DNA of 64,000 nucleotides from Cristatella mucedo (lineage: Eukaryota > Bryozoa > Phylactolaemata > Cristatellidae). This document shows positions 35,466 to 48,378 of this stretch, in pieces. Where the stretch lies: contig WPIO01000039.1 in the NCBI GenBank assembly GCA_009760855.2, positions 623,501 through 687,500 on the forward strand, in the 5' to 3' direction. The notes below the pieces were generated by a model. The model ran no database searches and was not told the DNA's origin. It saw only the letters and a program-made list of their open reading frames with translations. Position 1 is the stretch's first letter; each line of letters starts with the position of its first letter. The position numbers and the translations under genes were made by a program.

Positions 35466-36302
35466 TAATTAGCTCAGAAGCTCATCGCTTAACGAAATTG
35501 TTATGTGATGGAGTTGCATTTGAAGCATGCTCGGCTTTGACAAGGTGTATTCCAGTGCTATATACAATGTACTCTTGGTACAGTTATGATATATGCACTG
35601 AAGCTTGGTTTTCACTCCATTCTGCTGCCAGTGTCTTAGAAAGGGCGTGGAAGCAGCTGTAAGACTTAGATCTTGAAATGAACGAACATGATGCCATTTT
35701 TTTCACTATGTCAAGTTAAACCCCTTTTAAGTCAATCCCTGGCCGTATCACTGCCGGTTAAACAGTAGTGAACTCATTGCAATGCTCCTTTCTAAGAGCA
35801 GTGTGAGCAAATAAGCAACTAATCTGTTGTTGTCGTTGAAGCAATTCTGTAGTTATTTGTAATGGCTTTTACATCTTTGCCTACTTCCTCGGGAATGCTG
35901 GGTTCTTCAGGAATGCTGGGTCATTGTTAATAATAATACCATGTTTTGTAATAGGGCCTTCAGAAAACTAAATGTCTGTCTACGTGGTTTACAAATCGCT
36001 CCAAGAGAAGAAGCAATAACCAATAGTTCAGGGCAAATCAGGGCACTATGCTTCGACCAGCATGCAAAAGCACCCGGTGGAATCTTAGTTAGACCAGCGT
36101 GCAAATTCGCACAAGAATACACTCAGGGCCACTCGTTAGTAGAGCCCCTGGTTAATAGCGCACACCAAATCATTATAACCTCAGGAAAAATTCTTATCTG
36201 GGTTTCAAGGAACGGTTAGCAGAACAGATGGGTCTTCAGTTTAGACCTAGCATGGTACAAGGTCAATGCAGGCAGTGACACTAGCCACAAGTCAGTTACG
36301 GA

Positions 36303-36840
36303 CTATAATTTACGTTTCTGACCGCTAGTACGAACTGGATCGCTCGATCGCTCAAACTTTTCGAACGCATAGTATCGGACCAGCAGATTGTATGGTGCAT
36401 TCAAACCGGCATAGGCTCCACAGCGAGGCATTGGCCAGTTCCTTGGCATCGTTCCTCGGAAAATGTCGGTATTGATTCCATGACATCACAATTGCTGCTT
36501 GGCCGAAACTTGCGTACATTAATTGCCTGCTTCACTCCAGTACAACAACAAGCCAGCTACACGATCACATAGCTGATCACTGAGACATATCGAGAATGCG
36601 ATCGAAGGGGATTTTTCCTGGCACTTGAGGCACTTTACACTTTCGATCTTGTCGCTAGGAGCAGCAAAAGCAGCCAATGGCTCCAACAATGATTCGTCAG
36701 ATAGAGAGCTAACAAAAGAGAAATGCTGATGCCGAGAGCTCGGTGAGCCACTATAACCGGCTTTTGCGAAGAGACTATTGTGTGCCCTGACCAGCAGACC
36801 CGGCAGTGCCCAAATCTGACCAGAGGATGGGAGGAAACAA
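36303..36840 (-). other. exon-like open frames on the minus strand, unrecognised
   Basis: One frame (about 36,540-36,840) reads SLFAKAGYSGSPSSRHQHFS and ESVKCLKCQEK after a fair acceptor (ACTCCTAG near 36,850). A second (36,303-36,470, stop 36,303-36,305) reads RNWPMPRCGAYAGLNAPYNL and YYAFEKFERSSDPVRTSG. Both look more protein-like than surrounding DNA but match nothing I know, and the splice between them is not obvious. Confidence 0.22.
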
Positions 36841-37048
36841 GAGCTAGGAGTAATAGCGGTGTTAGTTTAACAAATATTGCTTGAGCTAAGACAGAAGCCG
36901 CCGAAAGACCCTTGGTAGTTAGTACAAATGCATCAAGGATCTATTACACACCCATCAACCAAGTGTTCAAGTGAAGATTGGGAACCTATTCCTCTCATAC
37001 CCGAGCTGGAGCAATCTCGAGAGCCAGGCTAACGACAAAATCACTCTT

Positions 37049-37205
37049 ACTGGTTTGGCCCCGGGATTAATGTGTTAGCCTTTATTGATCGAGGTCAAGG
37101 TGAATGCATGTGACTGGGGTCGGGCTCGAGCCCTGCGGCTTATGTGAAGCACCTGGATCGAAATGCGAGTTATCTTAGGGCATTATACAAGTAAATATAA
37201 TATTT
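37049..37205 (+). mobile_element. SINE family A, subtype with longer spacer
   Basis: Head ACTGGTTTGGCCCCGGGATT, insert GAGGTCAAGGTGAATGCATG between the box regions, B-box-like GGTCGGGCTCGAGCCCTG, then the family tail (TTAGGGCATTATACAAG). Confidence 0.65.
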
Positions 37206-37341
37206 ACATATCACTTGTCTCTCGGCTAAGGAAACACGATCAACGCCCTGCCTTCCAAATTGACAATTTAACCCGTGCCGTTTACTTCTTCAAGGACTCG
37301 GTGATGCTGGGTCTGTTGGAGATGCCCAGCGACTTCAGATG

Positions 37342-37389
37342 TTCAGCTGTTCTCTGCCTCTTTCGGCAGAGAGGCAGAGAACAGCTGAA
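37342..37389. repeat. perfect 20-bp-stem hairpin
   Basis: Arms 37,342-37,361 (TTCAGCTGTTCTCTGCCTCT) and 37,370-37,389 are exact reverse complements around an 8-base loop; two more loop bases can pair. No transposon end or gene context explains it. Confidence 0.85.
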
Positions 37390-38319
37390 TGCTTGCAGTA
37401 GTTTTAGGTTGTGCCCGTCAGTACGGTGTCAAGGTGCTGCGATGGCTTCCTTTGTTGAAAGTGCGATGGTGGGTCAGCCATCCGACAAACCTCCAGAGCC
37501 GCTCCGTAATTCTGGTGGCCCATTTCTGGAAGCACGGTATCCACCAACTGGTGAAGCTTCTGCTGAAGGAGGAGCTGCAGGGAGGAGTGTTCCCTGCAAA
37601 GAGTAGGGTTTGGATGGACTAGTAGTGCAGTCTGTTTCTGTTAAGTCCTCAAATTTGCAGTACCATTGACTGGTCGCCAATAAATATTAGTTCTCCACTA
37701 TGCCATACTGTGCATGCATTCATGCTTGCTATTCCGTGCACATGCACCCACCGACTGCAGCTTTAGTTAGGGCAGCCCTGCTTCTCCACGACCAGACCTG
37801 AAGTGAGGGTGTCTTTAGCAGCTGCCACCCTGGCAATGCTATTGAGCCCAAGCAGAGCCCACCAGTCATAGCTAGTTCAGTCCATTCTGCCCACTTAGCT
37901 GCGCATCGTTTGCTTTTGCGGCAGAGGAACCTCAAAGGCTATCACCACTGCTTGCCTTAGGCAATAAAGGATCGACCAATGCTTTGCTACACGGCCCCTC
38001 CACCGGGTACCTGATCTACACAGACGGACAGATTGACCAATCGACCCAGATACTGTAAAAGAGGGTAATTTAATATGTTTTGCACCTGGTAAGCAAACCC
38101 AGGTGTTCTCATGGACTTTCTCGTACTTTTTTTATTTTTTACAAATGTTACTAGCTCATGCAAATCCTATGCACTGACGACATTTTGCTAGCCAGCTGTT
38201 CGTCAAATACTAAATAAAATAAATGAGGCTAAATCTTGACACCCAGTGCACGGTTTTTTGGGCCAGCGATGGAGGTATGGTACCTTTATAACGGCAAGAC
38301 ACTGACCGTATTGCTCCCA

Positions 38320-38470
38320 TAATAATAATAATAATTCATTTGTATAGCACCCCAAGAGAACTTAATCTCTATTAAGGCGCATTGCATATGCCTCCGGGCT
38401 CGAGCCCACGACCTCAGCCAGACCTTGGTCGGGGGGGGGCCGAGCACCTTAACCGCTGGACCAAACCAGC
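38320..38470 (-). mobile_element. SINE family A, minus orientation
   Basis: Minus strand: GCTGGTTTGGTCCAGCGGTT head, GTCGTGGGCTCGAGCCCGGA, tail GGGGTGCTATACAAATGAAT and (ATT)n. A G run (38,430-38,438) has expanded inside the head. Confidence 0.82.
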
Positions 38471-41400
38471 TCATAGTGCCCATCAGGTCCCATATGAAAA
38501 GAATATCTTTCGGGTATTGAGCTATGCAATGAAAACTACAGCGAGTGGAAACAGGGCATGTAAATTGTTAATTTACATATGCCGTTTACACTCACTGCAG
38601 TTTTCATGAAGAGAAACTAAGCGTATGTACAAACTAGCATTGTGTGGCAATAGCTCAACTAAAACCTTGCAGTAAAAGAAAGTGAAACTGTAGAGCATCA
38701 CTGTACAACTCAGTTATAACAGTATAGGGTCACTTAGTATATTTTGCTACTTGTGCAAGGACTGGCCTGCTCGAATGCAGCAGCACAGTCGATCTAGTTA
38801 GGCCGATCAATGGTTTCAGATTATAAGGCATACACTCGGGGACAGCAGATTGGCAGCATGTGCCACAGCATTCCGAGGTTCCTGCAGCAATCACCTAAGC
38901 CGCATCGTTCGTACAGCAACAATATGCTGTCTAGTAGCATCAGCAGCAGCAAGTGTACTGCATGCTGTTGGCCACAGCCACTCGGGCGGTCAGCCAGCCG
39001 CAGTGCAGCAACTGCTACCGAGCCGTGCAGCAGAAGCAGCCGATATACTGCTTCAGCTAAGTGTCCAGCAGCTTCCGCTGTGCTATACAGTCCCACACCC
39101 ACGATTCTGGGACGTCGTTGGACTGTTCTGGGTCACTGGTCACCACGAAGCTGGCATCCAACTTGCTGTACTCATCGACAATCTTTCCTCCATGTCTGTT
39201 GGTTGTTGAGTCAAGCAAACGACAAAGCGACTAATAAAAATGCAAGAGATAAGCCGCAGCCAGATTGCACAACTGCATCAGCAGAAGCAGGCAGCCAACC
39301 AGATCAGTGCTAATAAAAATAAGCAAGGATTCCACGCCGAGCCGATGTTCAGGGGCACTGAGGGACAAAGTCTTTGCCAATGAGGGCCCATAAATCAGCC
39401 CAATAATTCAGCACTGTACTACTATGCTCTGTTGCAAAGGACCCCAGAAAACCTAAACTTGCTGAGCTGCACCAGTTATGGTCGCAGCATTATTCAACAC
39501 CAAATATAGTATGGCTTAGTGATCGAGTGGTCCAAATAACTTCGGCCAGGTATCTCAACTACCAACGAAGGCAGCATATCCAGCAACAGGCCCAGAGGTA
39601 AGTTTTTTCAATACAAAAACCTGAGCTAAATCTCAGAAAGGCAGTATCACCAAAAACCTACATACTTTGTTAGCAGGGAGTCATTATTTCCAGAAAGGTT
39701 TCTGCCCACAGTGGCCTAGCGTGAAGCCACTCAGGAGAGAGTTTAGGCACCTAAAGCAATCACTGAGCCGAAGCGTTTAAGCATGAACTGAAGCCACGTG
39801 TAGTGAGCAAATGCCACACGGCACCGAATGTCACGGTCGACAGGCAAAAGGATACGCAACGATGTAGCGGCGCACCTTCTTCGCATCCATCACATCATCC
39901 GTTATGAAAAAAGTTTTGCCTAGAAATATATCCATGAGAACCTGAAACGAAAGGGCCATCCAAACAGAACACGAACACATGCATGCAGACGGTTGGCTTC
40001 TACCCGAAACTGTTCAAAGTCGAAGAAACAAAAAACACCTTATACGGTGTCACCTCAAAAGGCAAGGTTGGGTCAGCTCATCTAAAGGCTCTGCGTCTGG
40101 GGAAGCGGAACGAGATGGAACAAGGCCGGCGAGGAATTATACAAACTCAACAATAAAATGTTGATGGCGTGAGCCTGGTTCTTCACGATGAGCGTGAAGT
40201 CATTAAGGGGTGCGTACGTGAGCCTCAGTATTTGAGACTGTTTTCATCTAGCCCCTAGCTTTTACTGCAGAAGTAAAGGCTGTATAGACTGTTTTCATCT
40301 AGCCCCTAGCTTTTACTGCAGAAGTAAAGGCTGTATCATTTGCCTGTACCTGATTCTTTATTGGTGGACCGTCCTCGGTAGAAAGCTTTCGTTTCGTACC
40401 AATCTTTCGAGATGATGCATCTTCTAGTGTTGATGCTCGAGCCTTAAACGCATAACTTGCACAGTACACAGAGCCTCATGACTGCCCAGATTAGGCTTAT
40501 ATGCTGACAAGACAAATCAGTGCTGCTAGCGCAACCGCTAGTTGCCGAGCTTCAAGTTTGGTACCCCAGAGTTGTGGGCTGATTTCACCGGGTGCACTGC
40601 CAACGCCATGCAATTTCCTATTAGTTGGAGCCCCTAATTAACCCCACAAGTAACCGCATCTCCTAAGAGTGGCATACATCGTGGCTATTCCCGTAAAGCC
40701 ATACACATCATGGGAATCAGAAAAGCAGCAAACTATTGCGTGTTCAAGATTTATCACAAACTCCGAAGCAAAAGAGGACTTTTTTGATAAGCAGGCACTA
40801 GCCTTATTTCTGCACAATCTTGTCTAGTTAATGAGAGAATGTATACATTATCCTAGCAAACGAGTTCCGATAACAATGCCGTAACTCATAAATGATTTGA
40901 GGTTACCCGGCGAGCTTCATTATGGAATGGCTGGCTCGCTTGTGACTTAGTCGCTTGATTACTGTAATTTGCTCTTTGAAGGTTTGCCCACGAAATGGTC
41001 GAAACCCACGAGAATCATTCTGAACTGACTTGCCGAACCGGCAGAATTCTCTAGCTTCCGATAAAGCACCGAATTAAGTTCCGACATTTTTTTATTGGAT
41101 CTACAAAAGTAACAATAGCCAGGTGGCTTTGTGATAATTACAGGCCTGATTTCATGTTATAATCCAATAGACAGGCTGTTCAGGTCAGCTGCCTTACTAA
41201 TGTTCGAATAACAAGATGTACATAACCAGAAACAACAAGTGTGTAATCTAAAAACCAAACTCAAGCAACACCGCAGAACTGTCTTAATCCTATTTTGACC
41301 ATTTCAGCCACCTGGTTGCTAATAGGTACCATACATATCCTATCCTATATTTGATACAGAATTCAAACCGAGTGCATGACGGGTCCAATACACGAATGAA

Positions 41401-42654
41401 GTTTTGCTAGCCGAATGACAATTGCTGCTATACCCTGCAGCTACAACTGTCATACCTATAAAGTGAGCACAGTCACCAGGAAATTGCAGGACCTCACATA
41501 TTCTCAGCATCTAACCACTTTTGAAAAATGCATTGCATTTCAGATTACTGTGTAAATGATTCATCACGGGATCACTTAATGTATTAATGGCAGCAACCCA
41601 ATTTGTATAGTAGGAAGCAGGTTACTACAAAATAAAACTAACACGAGGGAATTATTGGTGGCTTAAAACAGATTGAAAGCAAATCGTTGCAAAGTTTCCA
41701 TTTAAAAAAGTAATTGCACGAACATATGCCCAAGTGGCATGCAGCAAGAAAATCCCGTGGTGTGCAACAAGACGTTTTGGTGCCCTTTTCATGTTGCCAT
41801 AGCAACCACAAGAGGGCACCTAGGCAAGAGGATTACACGATCACGTTAACCGTCTACGGTGGAGAACAACGCTGCAGGGCCCGAAGATTTCGAGTGCATG
41901 ATCTTGGGTCCAAAAATTCCGTGCCACCAAGCACATTCAACCACAGGAATGGATTGGATCCATGACCTGAGGGTCATCAGCTCTATATTCAAGCTTAACC
42001 AAGTAACAAGCCAAAGGAATGCAAACTATTGAAGATTTGGCGAGTGTGACGAACTTGCAACTTAGCTGCACCTACGACAAAATGCTCAAAAGGTATTAAT
42101 TACGTGTTTTGCTGCCAGACACGCACAAAGCAAGTTACCTTGTTGGGTGAAGGACCGGCAGGTGACGAGTGCATGCCAGCTTTGCTTGCAATTGACGCTC
42201 CCTTCAGGAGCTCCTTAGAAGGGGATGCTTCTGCTTCAACTGCCTTCACATCAACATCTGAAGCTTGTTTTGATATCTCGAATAGTTGCTACAAGCAAAA
42301 CCAACAGCTGGCGACACGGTGGTCTACCTTTAAGTCTTGATCATTAAGCTGTTCAAGCTTGAGTGTCCAAGATAGGAACGATGCAACAGACTATTTCCAA
42401 TCAACCTCAAGTCTTTTAGTGAGTGCGCCATCAGTTCATATGAACATAAAACCTGGAAACACCTGCCGGCTGACACAGGAACAATGCCAGACATGACATC
42501 TTGACAGAAAAACCAAAAACCCAGCTAGTCCTCGGGAAATGCTTAGTCTATGTGAGTAGTCCTTAATGTGCATATGCGAGCAGTAATTGTGCACGGAAAA
42601 TCACTTATTCAAGTCAAGCCGAAGGTCACCATATTCTCAAGCTTTGCAGGGGTT
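38471..42654. other. long spacer without a recognised gene
   Basis: Scattered short open frames, no conserved motif found on either strand. It includes a 51-bp tandem duplication (40,235-40,336). An exon of an unknown gene cannot be excluded. Confidence 0.4.
40235..40336. repeat. 51-bp direct tandem duplication
   Basis: Two identical 51-bp units (40,235-40,285 and 40,286-40,336) starting AGACTGTTTTCATCTAGCCC. Identity suggests a recent slippage or repair event. Confidence 0.85.
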
Positions 42655-43560
42655 AAAATTATGGGACTCTTCGAGGCTGGTCAATAACATGGTGAAATTG
42701 CAACTCCTTTATTAATATTGAAGAGCAAGGTTGCAGACGTGAGAAAGGTAGTGGGGACTGGCAGCCCTGAAAATGCTTCATAGACGGACCGGCCTTGCAC
42801 TGCCATCAGGCAGGAAACCCCATCCTAAAGTTGGAGGCGTTAAGTTTTATTTCGGCACAAGCTCATGCTCAAAGTCTGCAAGAATCATCTGGGAATGGAG
42901 TTAGCAGTGATACCATCAGAAGGCGATACGATGAGGCTGGTCTTTATTCTCAAGTCGCTAAGAAACAACTTCTACCCGAGAGGAAAATGGTCAGCTGCTT
43001 ACAGTGCGCCAAGGCTCAGATTCTCTGGACAGCTCAAGATTGGGGTTGAGTTGCATGCAGTGACGAAAACAAATGCATGCTCTGTCTGAACTGCAACAGA
43101 AGGCTTTGTGTTCGTCGGCTCCCAACAAAGGCTACTCACTAAAAGCCTGCAGCCAACGGCCATATTTGGGGAAGGAGTTGCCATGGTATTGGAGTGCTTC
43201 AGCTGAAATGGCGCCGGAATTCCGCATCGTATACTAGGACATCGCACCCCAAAACGTTTATTTATACTTTCAGAACGTGCCGACTTGCAAGTGCGATGGC
43301 ATTTCGTGAACTAGATTATATATTCCAACACAAAAATGATCCAAACCAACCACGACCAAGTTTATTATTTTTTCTTAACAATTTATTCAAACGTTTACTC
43401 TCCTGCGACGGTTATGGGGACTGGCCGAGTCAGTCTCCGGACCTTTACCCAATCAAGCATTTGAGGAATGAGGTCGAGCAGTGATTTGGCAACTGGCCGT
43501 CCTTACATCGGCTGATGCGCCTTTTGGCAACTTGCAACGAGTCACGGGCAGCATAGCCGT
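42655..43560 (+). pseudogene. dead Tc1/mariner-family transposase
   Basis: Fragments in changing frames follow the Tc1 order. They are IMGLFEAG (helix-turn-helix start), SDTIRRRYDEAGLYSQVAKK, AKAQILWTAQDW, SDENK (first catalytic Asp), FQHKNDPNQ (second Asp region), and WPSQSPDLYPIKHLRNEV, where Tc1 has W-P-S-Q-S-P-D-L-N-P-I-E. The final catalytic Glu is Lys here. Several frameshifts and stops. Terminal repeats were not located. Confidence 0.82.
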
Positions 43561-44084
43561 AGCGGCCGATGCGATTTCGAGTGTTTGATCAGCTCAATGC
43601 CTGGGCAGGTCCGGCAGGTCGTTGCAAATAAGGGAGATGCCAGCACGATCGGTGATAATTACAAGAACATATTGCTTTTCCTAATTACAACCAACGCATA
43701 CACTATTGGTGTGATAGCAACTTTCAATACTTACTCAAAATGCAAATGAGTAGGCTGCCATCACTGCGGCTAATACTTTTCCGATTGAGTGTACTGTACA
43801 TAGGCTGCACAAACCCACGAGCTAAAGCATATTTGTATACATGTGTTCGCTTCACAAATTGTGTATGGAATGGCAGCCAACTTAATCAGTCCCTAAATAA
43901 AAAATCCTCATATTACCATCTGCCTGGACTTCTAATCTCCTGTCTCCCTAAATAACATCCAGAGTCAATGATGGTTTTAACATCATTCAAAAATACCATT
44001 TGATAACTTCAGCTGTACTAAATGAGTCACGAATTTAAGATCCCAGCTACCTTGCAAGAGCTGTCAGTGCCTTTTCCTCAGCGT

Positions 44085-44180
44085 ATAGCCAGCTAAAGCC
44101 GTTCCCCATGTAAAGTGCCTAGAAAGAGATTAACTTCTCTGAGGGTGCTATATCAAATGTATTAGTATTATTATTATTCC
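44085..44180 (+). mobile_element. LINE 3' tail, plus orientation
   Basis: GTAAAGTGCCTAGAAAGAGA, CTCTGAGGGTGCTATATCAA, then ATT repeats. Lies head-to-head with a minus-orientation copy 45 bp away. Confidence 0.6.
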
Positions 44181-44223
44181 TACTACAACCAGCATAGCCT
44201 CAATGACTGGTAAAATGCAGCTA

Positions 44224-44330
44224 TAATAATAATAATAATAATAATAATAATGTACTTGATAAAGCGCCCTCAGAGAACTTAATCTCTTTCTAGGCGCTTT
44301 ACATTTGCTAATTATGATACACTGGTTAGG
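44224..44330 (-). mobile_element. LINE 3' tail, minus orientation
   Basis: (TAA)n then GATAAAGCGCCCTCAGAGAA and TCTTTCTAGGCGCTTTACAT, the reverse complement of the family tail. Confidence 0.65.
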
Positions 44331-45053
44331 ATAAGTAGCACATATGTAATAACAGTATATCGGGGCAGGCTGGACGGTATTGCAAGCCGTGGGTCAGCCG
44401 GATATATCAGTTATATGCAAGTAATGTGAGTTGTAGGGACCGAAACGGCCACAATGCAGGTACAGTTGAGTAGGTGACATTCATAGGTGTGCACAGGTGC
44501 TAGCTGGGAGCAGGGATGAGTGGCGCTTTTTAGAAAGGCGAAGCTTCATACCTACGTTGGACACAAGAAGCAGCAGCAGCTGCATCCAGCAGTGGTAATG
44601 CCATCGTGGGGGAGGGGAGGATTCTGGAAGGAGCAAAAAATCCACCAGGCAGCCGGTCGGCCCTTCCCAAGTGTCACAGTTTACATAAAAATATACTTCA
44701 TTCGACAGTCACAGGCAGCAAAACGCAATTTTCGCCCAATTGAGAGCACACCAGGGGCTAGATTTTATTTTGCAGGTGAGCTCAGCTTGTGAGTGCCGTG
44801 CTTTCTTGTAGCAGCCTCGAAAGTAGGTGGCATGTACGTGGGTGCGGCCACCCACAATGTCGCGCCAGCTGGACTCACACCACTCCTCCAGGCCAACAGG
44901 CACATACCACTTAAGGTGCCACCTAGGTGCTGCAGTCGGATGGTACCGGCTGACTAAGCCCAATTTAATTGCAACAGGTCAGCTGTGATCTTGTGACCAG
45001 CCACTCCTGTAGGGAAGTACTTTTTACTTGTCCACCGAATTGTGTGGACACTA

Positions 45054-45056
<3 letters not shown>

Positions 45057-45116
<60 letters not shown>

Positions 45117-45134
45117 ACCTGTGTGGACACTAAC

Positions 45135-45208
<74 letters not shown>
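45057..45208. repeat. (CT)n microsatellite, two tracts
   Basis: Two CT runs of about 55 and 70 bp separated by a repeated unit (GTGTGGACACTA...), i.e. a local duplication of non-repeat sequence together with the microsatellite. Confidence 0.9.
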
Positions 45209-45211
<3 letters not shown>

Positions 45212-46012
45212 CCCTTTCCCTTCATGCTCCGGGGCTGCTTACAACGGCCATTGCAACAGTATGTAAGCTTGCCCGCCTGCGTTTGCATGCATATGAAACA
45301 ATACAGCCGTCGTCGTCACTACCACCACTGGCTTGTGGGAACTTCGTTTCTCGTCGCGCTGCCAATCCTGCACCGAGCCCCTACACTTATACTGCCTAGA
45401 CTACTGATGAAAGTAAAAAAAAAGTCGACCGATTCTACCGCATCATTTATATAGCAGCTAAAGGCCACCACCCCCTCTTTCAGTGGGCTTTAAAGAATTG
45501 GCTAGTGTAGAACTTGAACCCGTGACATAGATCGTGAAGTGCAGGCACCTTCCCAATAAGATAAGAGCCCAGAAAGCAGCTTTTGGATGAAGGAGATCTT
45601 AATGAATTGTTTGTCCTTAGTGTAGGTGATTTGGCTGCACTGATAGGCGCTCTGGCTCAGATGCAATGCCGATGACAGCCCTCACTTATATATTATGACA
45701 GCCCTCACTTATATGTCTTTAATATTTTTAAGTTTATATCAATCAAATTTAGAGCTGAGTCGGTGTCACCATACATGCAAATAGTCATTGACATCATACA
45801 AGTGGGTGGCCATCCATGATTAAAGATCTGTTACTTAAGCCGTTCTGGGTTGTCACGTCGATGCTGAGCAGAATTTTTTTTATTGCTTAACACTATGTAT
45901 AATATAATAATAATAATAATAATAGGTCGTTGGTATAGCTTCCTAAGAGAACTATATTTATTCAGGCATTTTAAAACTCACTGGACGAGAATCAGTATTT
46001 TTTTATAATGCT

Positions 46013-46132
46013 ATAGTTAATTTGCATAGCACTATAAAAGAACTTAATCTCTATCCAGGTGCTGTACATGCCAAATAAAGCCCACGACTCTGGTCATTCA
46101 AGGTAAGAATCTTTCCACTGGGCCAAACAGGT
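46013..46132 (-). mobile_element. SINE family A remnant, minus orientation
   Basis: Minus strand: CCTGTTTGGCCCAGTGGAAA head and tail with ATAGTGCTATGCAAATTA. Middle decayed. Confidence 0.55.
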
Positions 46133-46379
46133 CCATCTTGCAGTTCCACTTGCTTTAAAGTTAGTATTTCCATAAACACTACCCCATAAACACACCAACT
46201 TTCTTATTACCTTATCAGGCTGTAGCCAATGCATTAAGATTTGAAGGAGATGTGCGATGACAATTGGACAACGGAAATGTGATGTCATGGGACCCTTCTT
46301 CTTTTAAACGCACACCCCTACGGTCGGCGGTGACAAAGCAACAAGCACAGCACAGCACAGTATTCAATATTTAATATTT

Positions 46380-46745
46380 AAAGTTTAAAGGGAAAGTCCA
46401 GGAAATATTTTAAAATTGGTACGGCAATCGAATATCTGTTTAGGGTACATTTCAAAAGACAAATATGTTAGAAATGAAATGGGATCCGAAGTTCTGACGA
46501 CTTCCACGTAAAGGAAAAAAATGATTATGCACACCATGTCTAAACCGGATGTAAACTGAAAGCAACATATCTACAACTAAAAAATTTACTTATCTCTACA
46601 TCATATGTAACCCCAACATCCCGACTTGTATCCCAACTTGTTGGACCTTGGTAGATCGAGGTACATTCGTGAAGCTTGTTGAGGTGCATCCTGTGACTTT
46701 CACACAGCTTCCTTATAAGTGTAGCTTTGTATGCAACAATAAGCA
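46380..46745 (+). repeat. dispersed repeat family D, copy 1
   Basis: Shares blocks with 61,900-62,175 and, reversed, 62,822-63,770: GGATCCGAAGTTCTGACGAC, GCAACATATCTAC, CCAACTTGTTGGACC, CACAGCTTCC. About 360 bp, no coding potential; could be a MITE, but clear terminal repeats were not found. Confidence 0.65.
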
Positions 46746-47324
46746 GTCTAGTTTATTCTACAGCAACACTTCCAGCTGTATTCAGTTTAAGCTATGTTCT
46801 GTCCTAGATTATGCCATGTAATAGCTAGCTAGGGCAGCATCTCACAAATTCTGTAAGGTCTGATCCAGTTAAGTCTTCAGAGCAGGACACAACAATCAGT
46901 CAACATACAACTGACAGTAGAAGAACAGCTACAACGGCACACATTAAATAATGCCTGGCCGAAAAAAGAAGCTGAAGAACTGCACAGCATATAACAGTAC
47001 GACTTGGCACATGCTTCTAAAGTATTGCCGCCTTACATAAGATATTACCACAGCAGTCACTGATATAGCAATAGGAAAAACACAAACAAGGTAGGGTATT
47101 GCTACTCACGACATCCTTTAGGTAACATCGCTGAGAGCACGGCATTGTGGATTTAACTTAGGCAGGCAGATGCTGCATTAATTGCAAATAAAATGGAGGA
47201 GGCCGCTCCTGGCAATTAACGTAAAATAAGCCATCGGATCTTCTTCGGAAAGAATTATGATGCTGATCGGACTAATTTATGTCAGAGAGCCAGAGTGGTT
47301 AGCTAAAGACAGCTTCAAACTTAC

Positions 47325-47680
47325 TTATAAGTGATTAACTAATGGAAGTGAGGGCTGACTGCAGTCTACCACGGACCAATATATATATATATATATTGCT
47401 TTTGCAAAACTCAAAAAACCATTCAAATACATAACTTGGAATTTAGAATTGGCCACAAATTTTTTTACTGCACTGCATTCTTGAGAAAATAAACTTTGTG
47501 GTACCCGAAGCTGATCGGGCAATGGTTGAAAAGGTCTAGTGGTCTCCAAGAAATTTTGAAGGACATTTTCTCCAGAAGGTGCCTGAGGAATGTCTTGAAA
47601 TATGGTAGAATACACCATAAATCGTGCTGGGTCACGCCTCTTTTTTTGGAGCCTGGTGCAGCCTTTTAGTGGAACTCAGA
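47325..47680 (-). other. unrecognised open frame, minus strand
   Basis: Open for about 118 codons from near 47,680; protein-like composition (FQDIPQAPSGENVLQNFLET, PLPDQLRVPQSLFSQECSAV) ending in an AT-repeat-encoded tail. No family recognised; may be a transposon-derived fragment. Confidence 0.28.
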
Positions 47681-48204
47681 CAGTCATCCCAACCGTAAGG
47701 CAATCCATTTGCAAGTATGCTACAACCAATTATCTTGCAAATGCACAAGCAGAACGGCGTGAAATTTACCATTGCATTTGATACACAGTTGCATGCAACA
47801 CGTACTTTATGAGCTTTGCTCAGCTGCTTTCTAGTGAATGGCGGTTATACACCATGCCCCGAATTAGTTAACCTAGCGTTTCATGCTTTAACAGCATCTC
47901 TAATATGGTTGCTGCTAGGGTGCTTGCCTTTGTTGCAGGAGACCCGGCTTAACTTCATATGTTTAACAGACACAGCTCACAGCTTTCCTTGGTTGCAATT
48001 GTGTGGGCTCCAACAACTACTAGGCTAAAACTTCGGCTGCGGAATAATTTTTCTTATCTAGTCCGGGTCAACTGAAGCTAATGTAACACTTTCATGCAAT
48101 CTAACCATGCCAACATCTATGACAATGTACTTTAACAAAGAATGGGCCCCCACTAATGGCAACCTCTGTATAAGTATGCAGAACAATAATTTATAGTGCC
48201 AGCT

Positions 48205-48288
48205 ATGGGCAACGGGGTTGGTCCCACAGGGCTGTGCCGTCGGCAGTACACGCCGAACCCGATCATCGTGCAGAAGTTCAATGCCACG
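48205..48288 (+). other. exon-like segment with strong coding codon bias, unrecognised
   Basis: 28 codons from ATG 48,205 to a donor-like GTAATC at 48,289. GC3-rich codons (CAG TAC ACG CCG AAC CCG ATC ATC) stand out from AT-rich surroundings; peptide YTPNPIIVQKFNAT. It may be the first exon of a plus-strand gene facing the ligase gene, or the complementary strand may be a downstream ligase exon. Not resolved. Confidence 0.3.
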
Positions 48289-48378
48289 GTAATCATCTTA
48301 GCAGCCCGAAATAAAAACAAAATTAAGAGACTAACACCTAAAACACCTAAATTAGCACTGCCTGTTGCAGCAGCCTAC

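Larger units (their letters stand above)
43561..46379. other. repeat-rich spacer
   Basis: Holds the LINE tails, CT microsatellites and SINE copy listed separately. Open frames around 44,520-44,960 show no known domain. A short direct repeat (ATGACAGCCCTCACTTATAT) occurs twice at 45,672-45,717. Confidence 0.4.

Noticed and set aside
45028-45399. Ser/Leu open frames
   Set aside because: CT microsatellite artefact.
48060-48330. Minus-strand frame downstream of the last ligase exon as a C-terminal or BRCT exon
   Set aside because: No BRCT motif or similarity to the ligase III tail, and no convincing acceptor.
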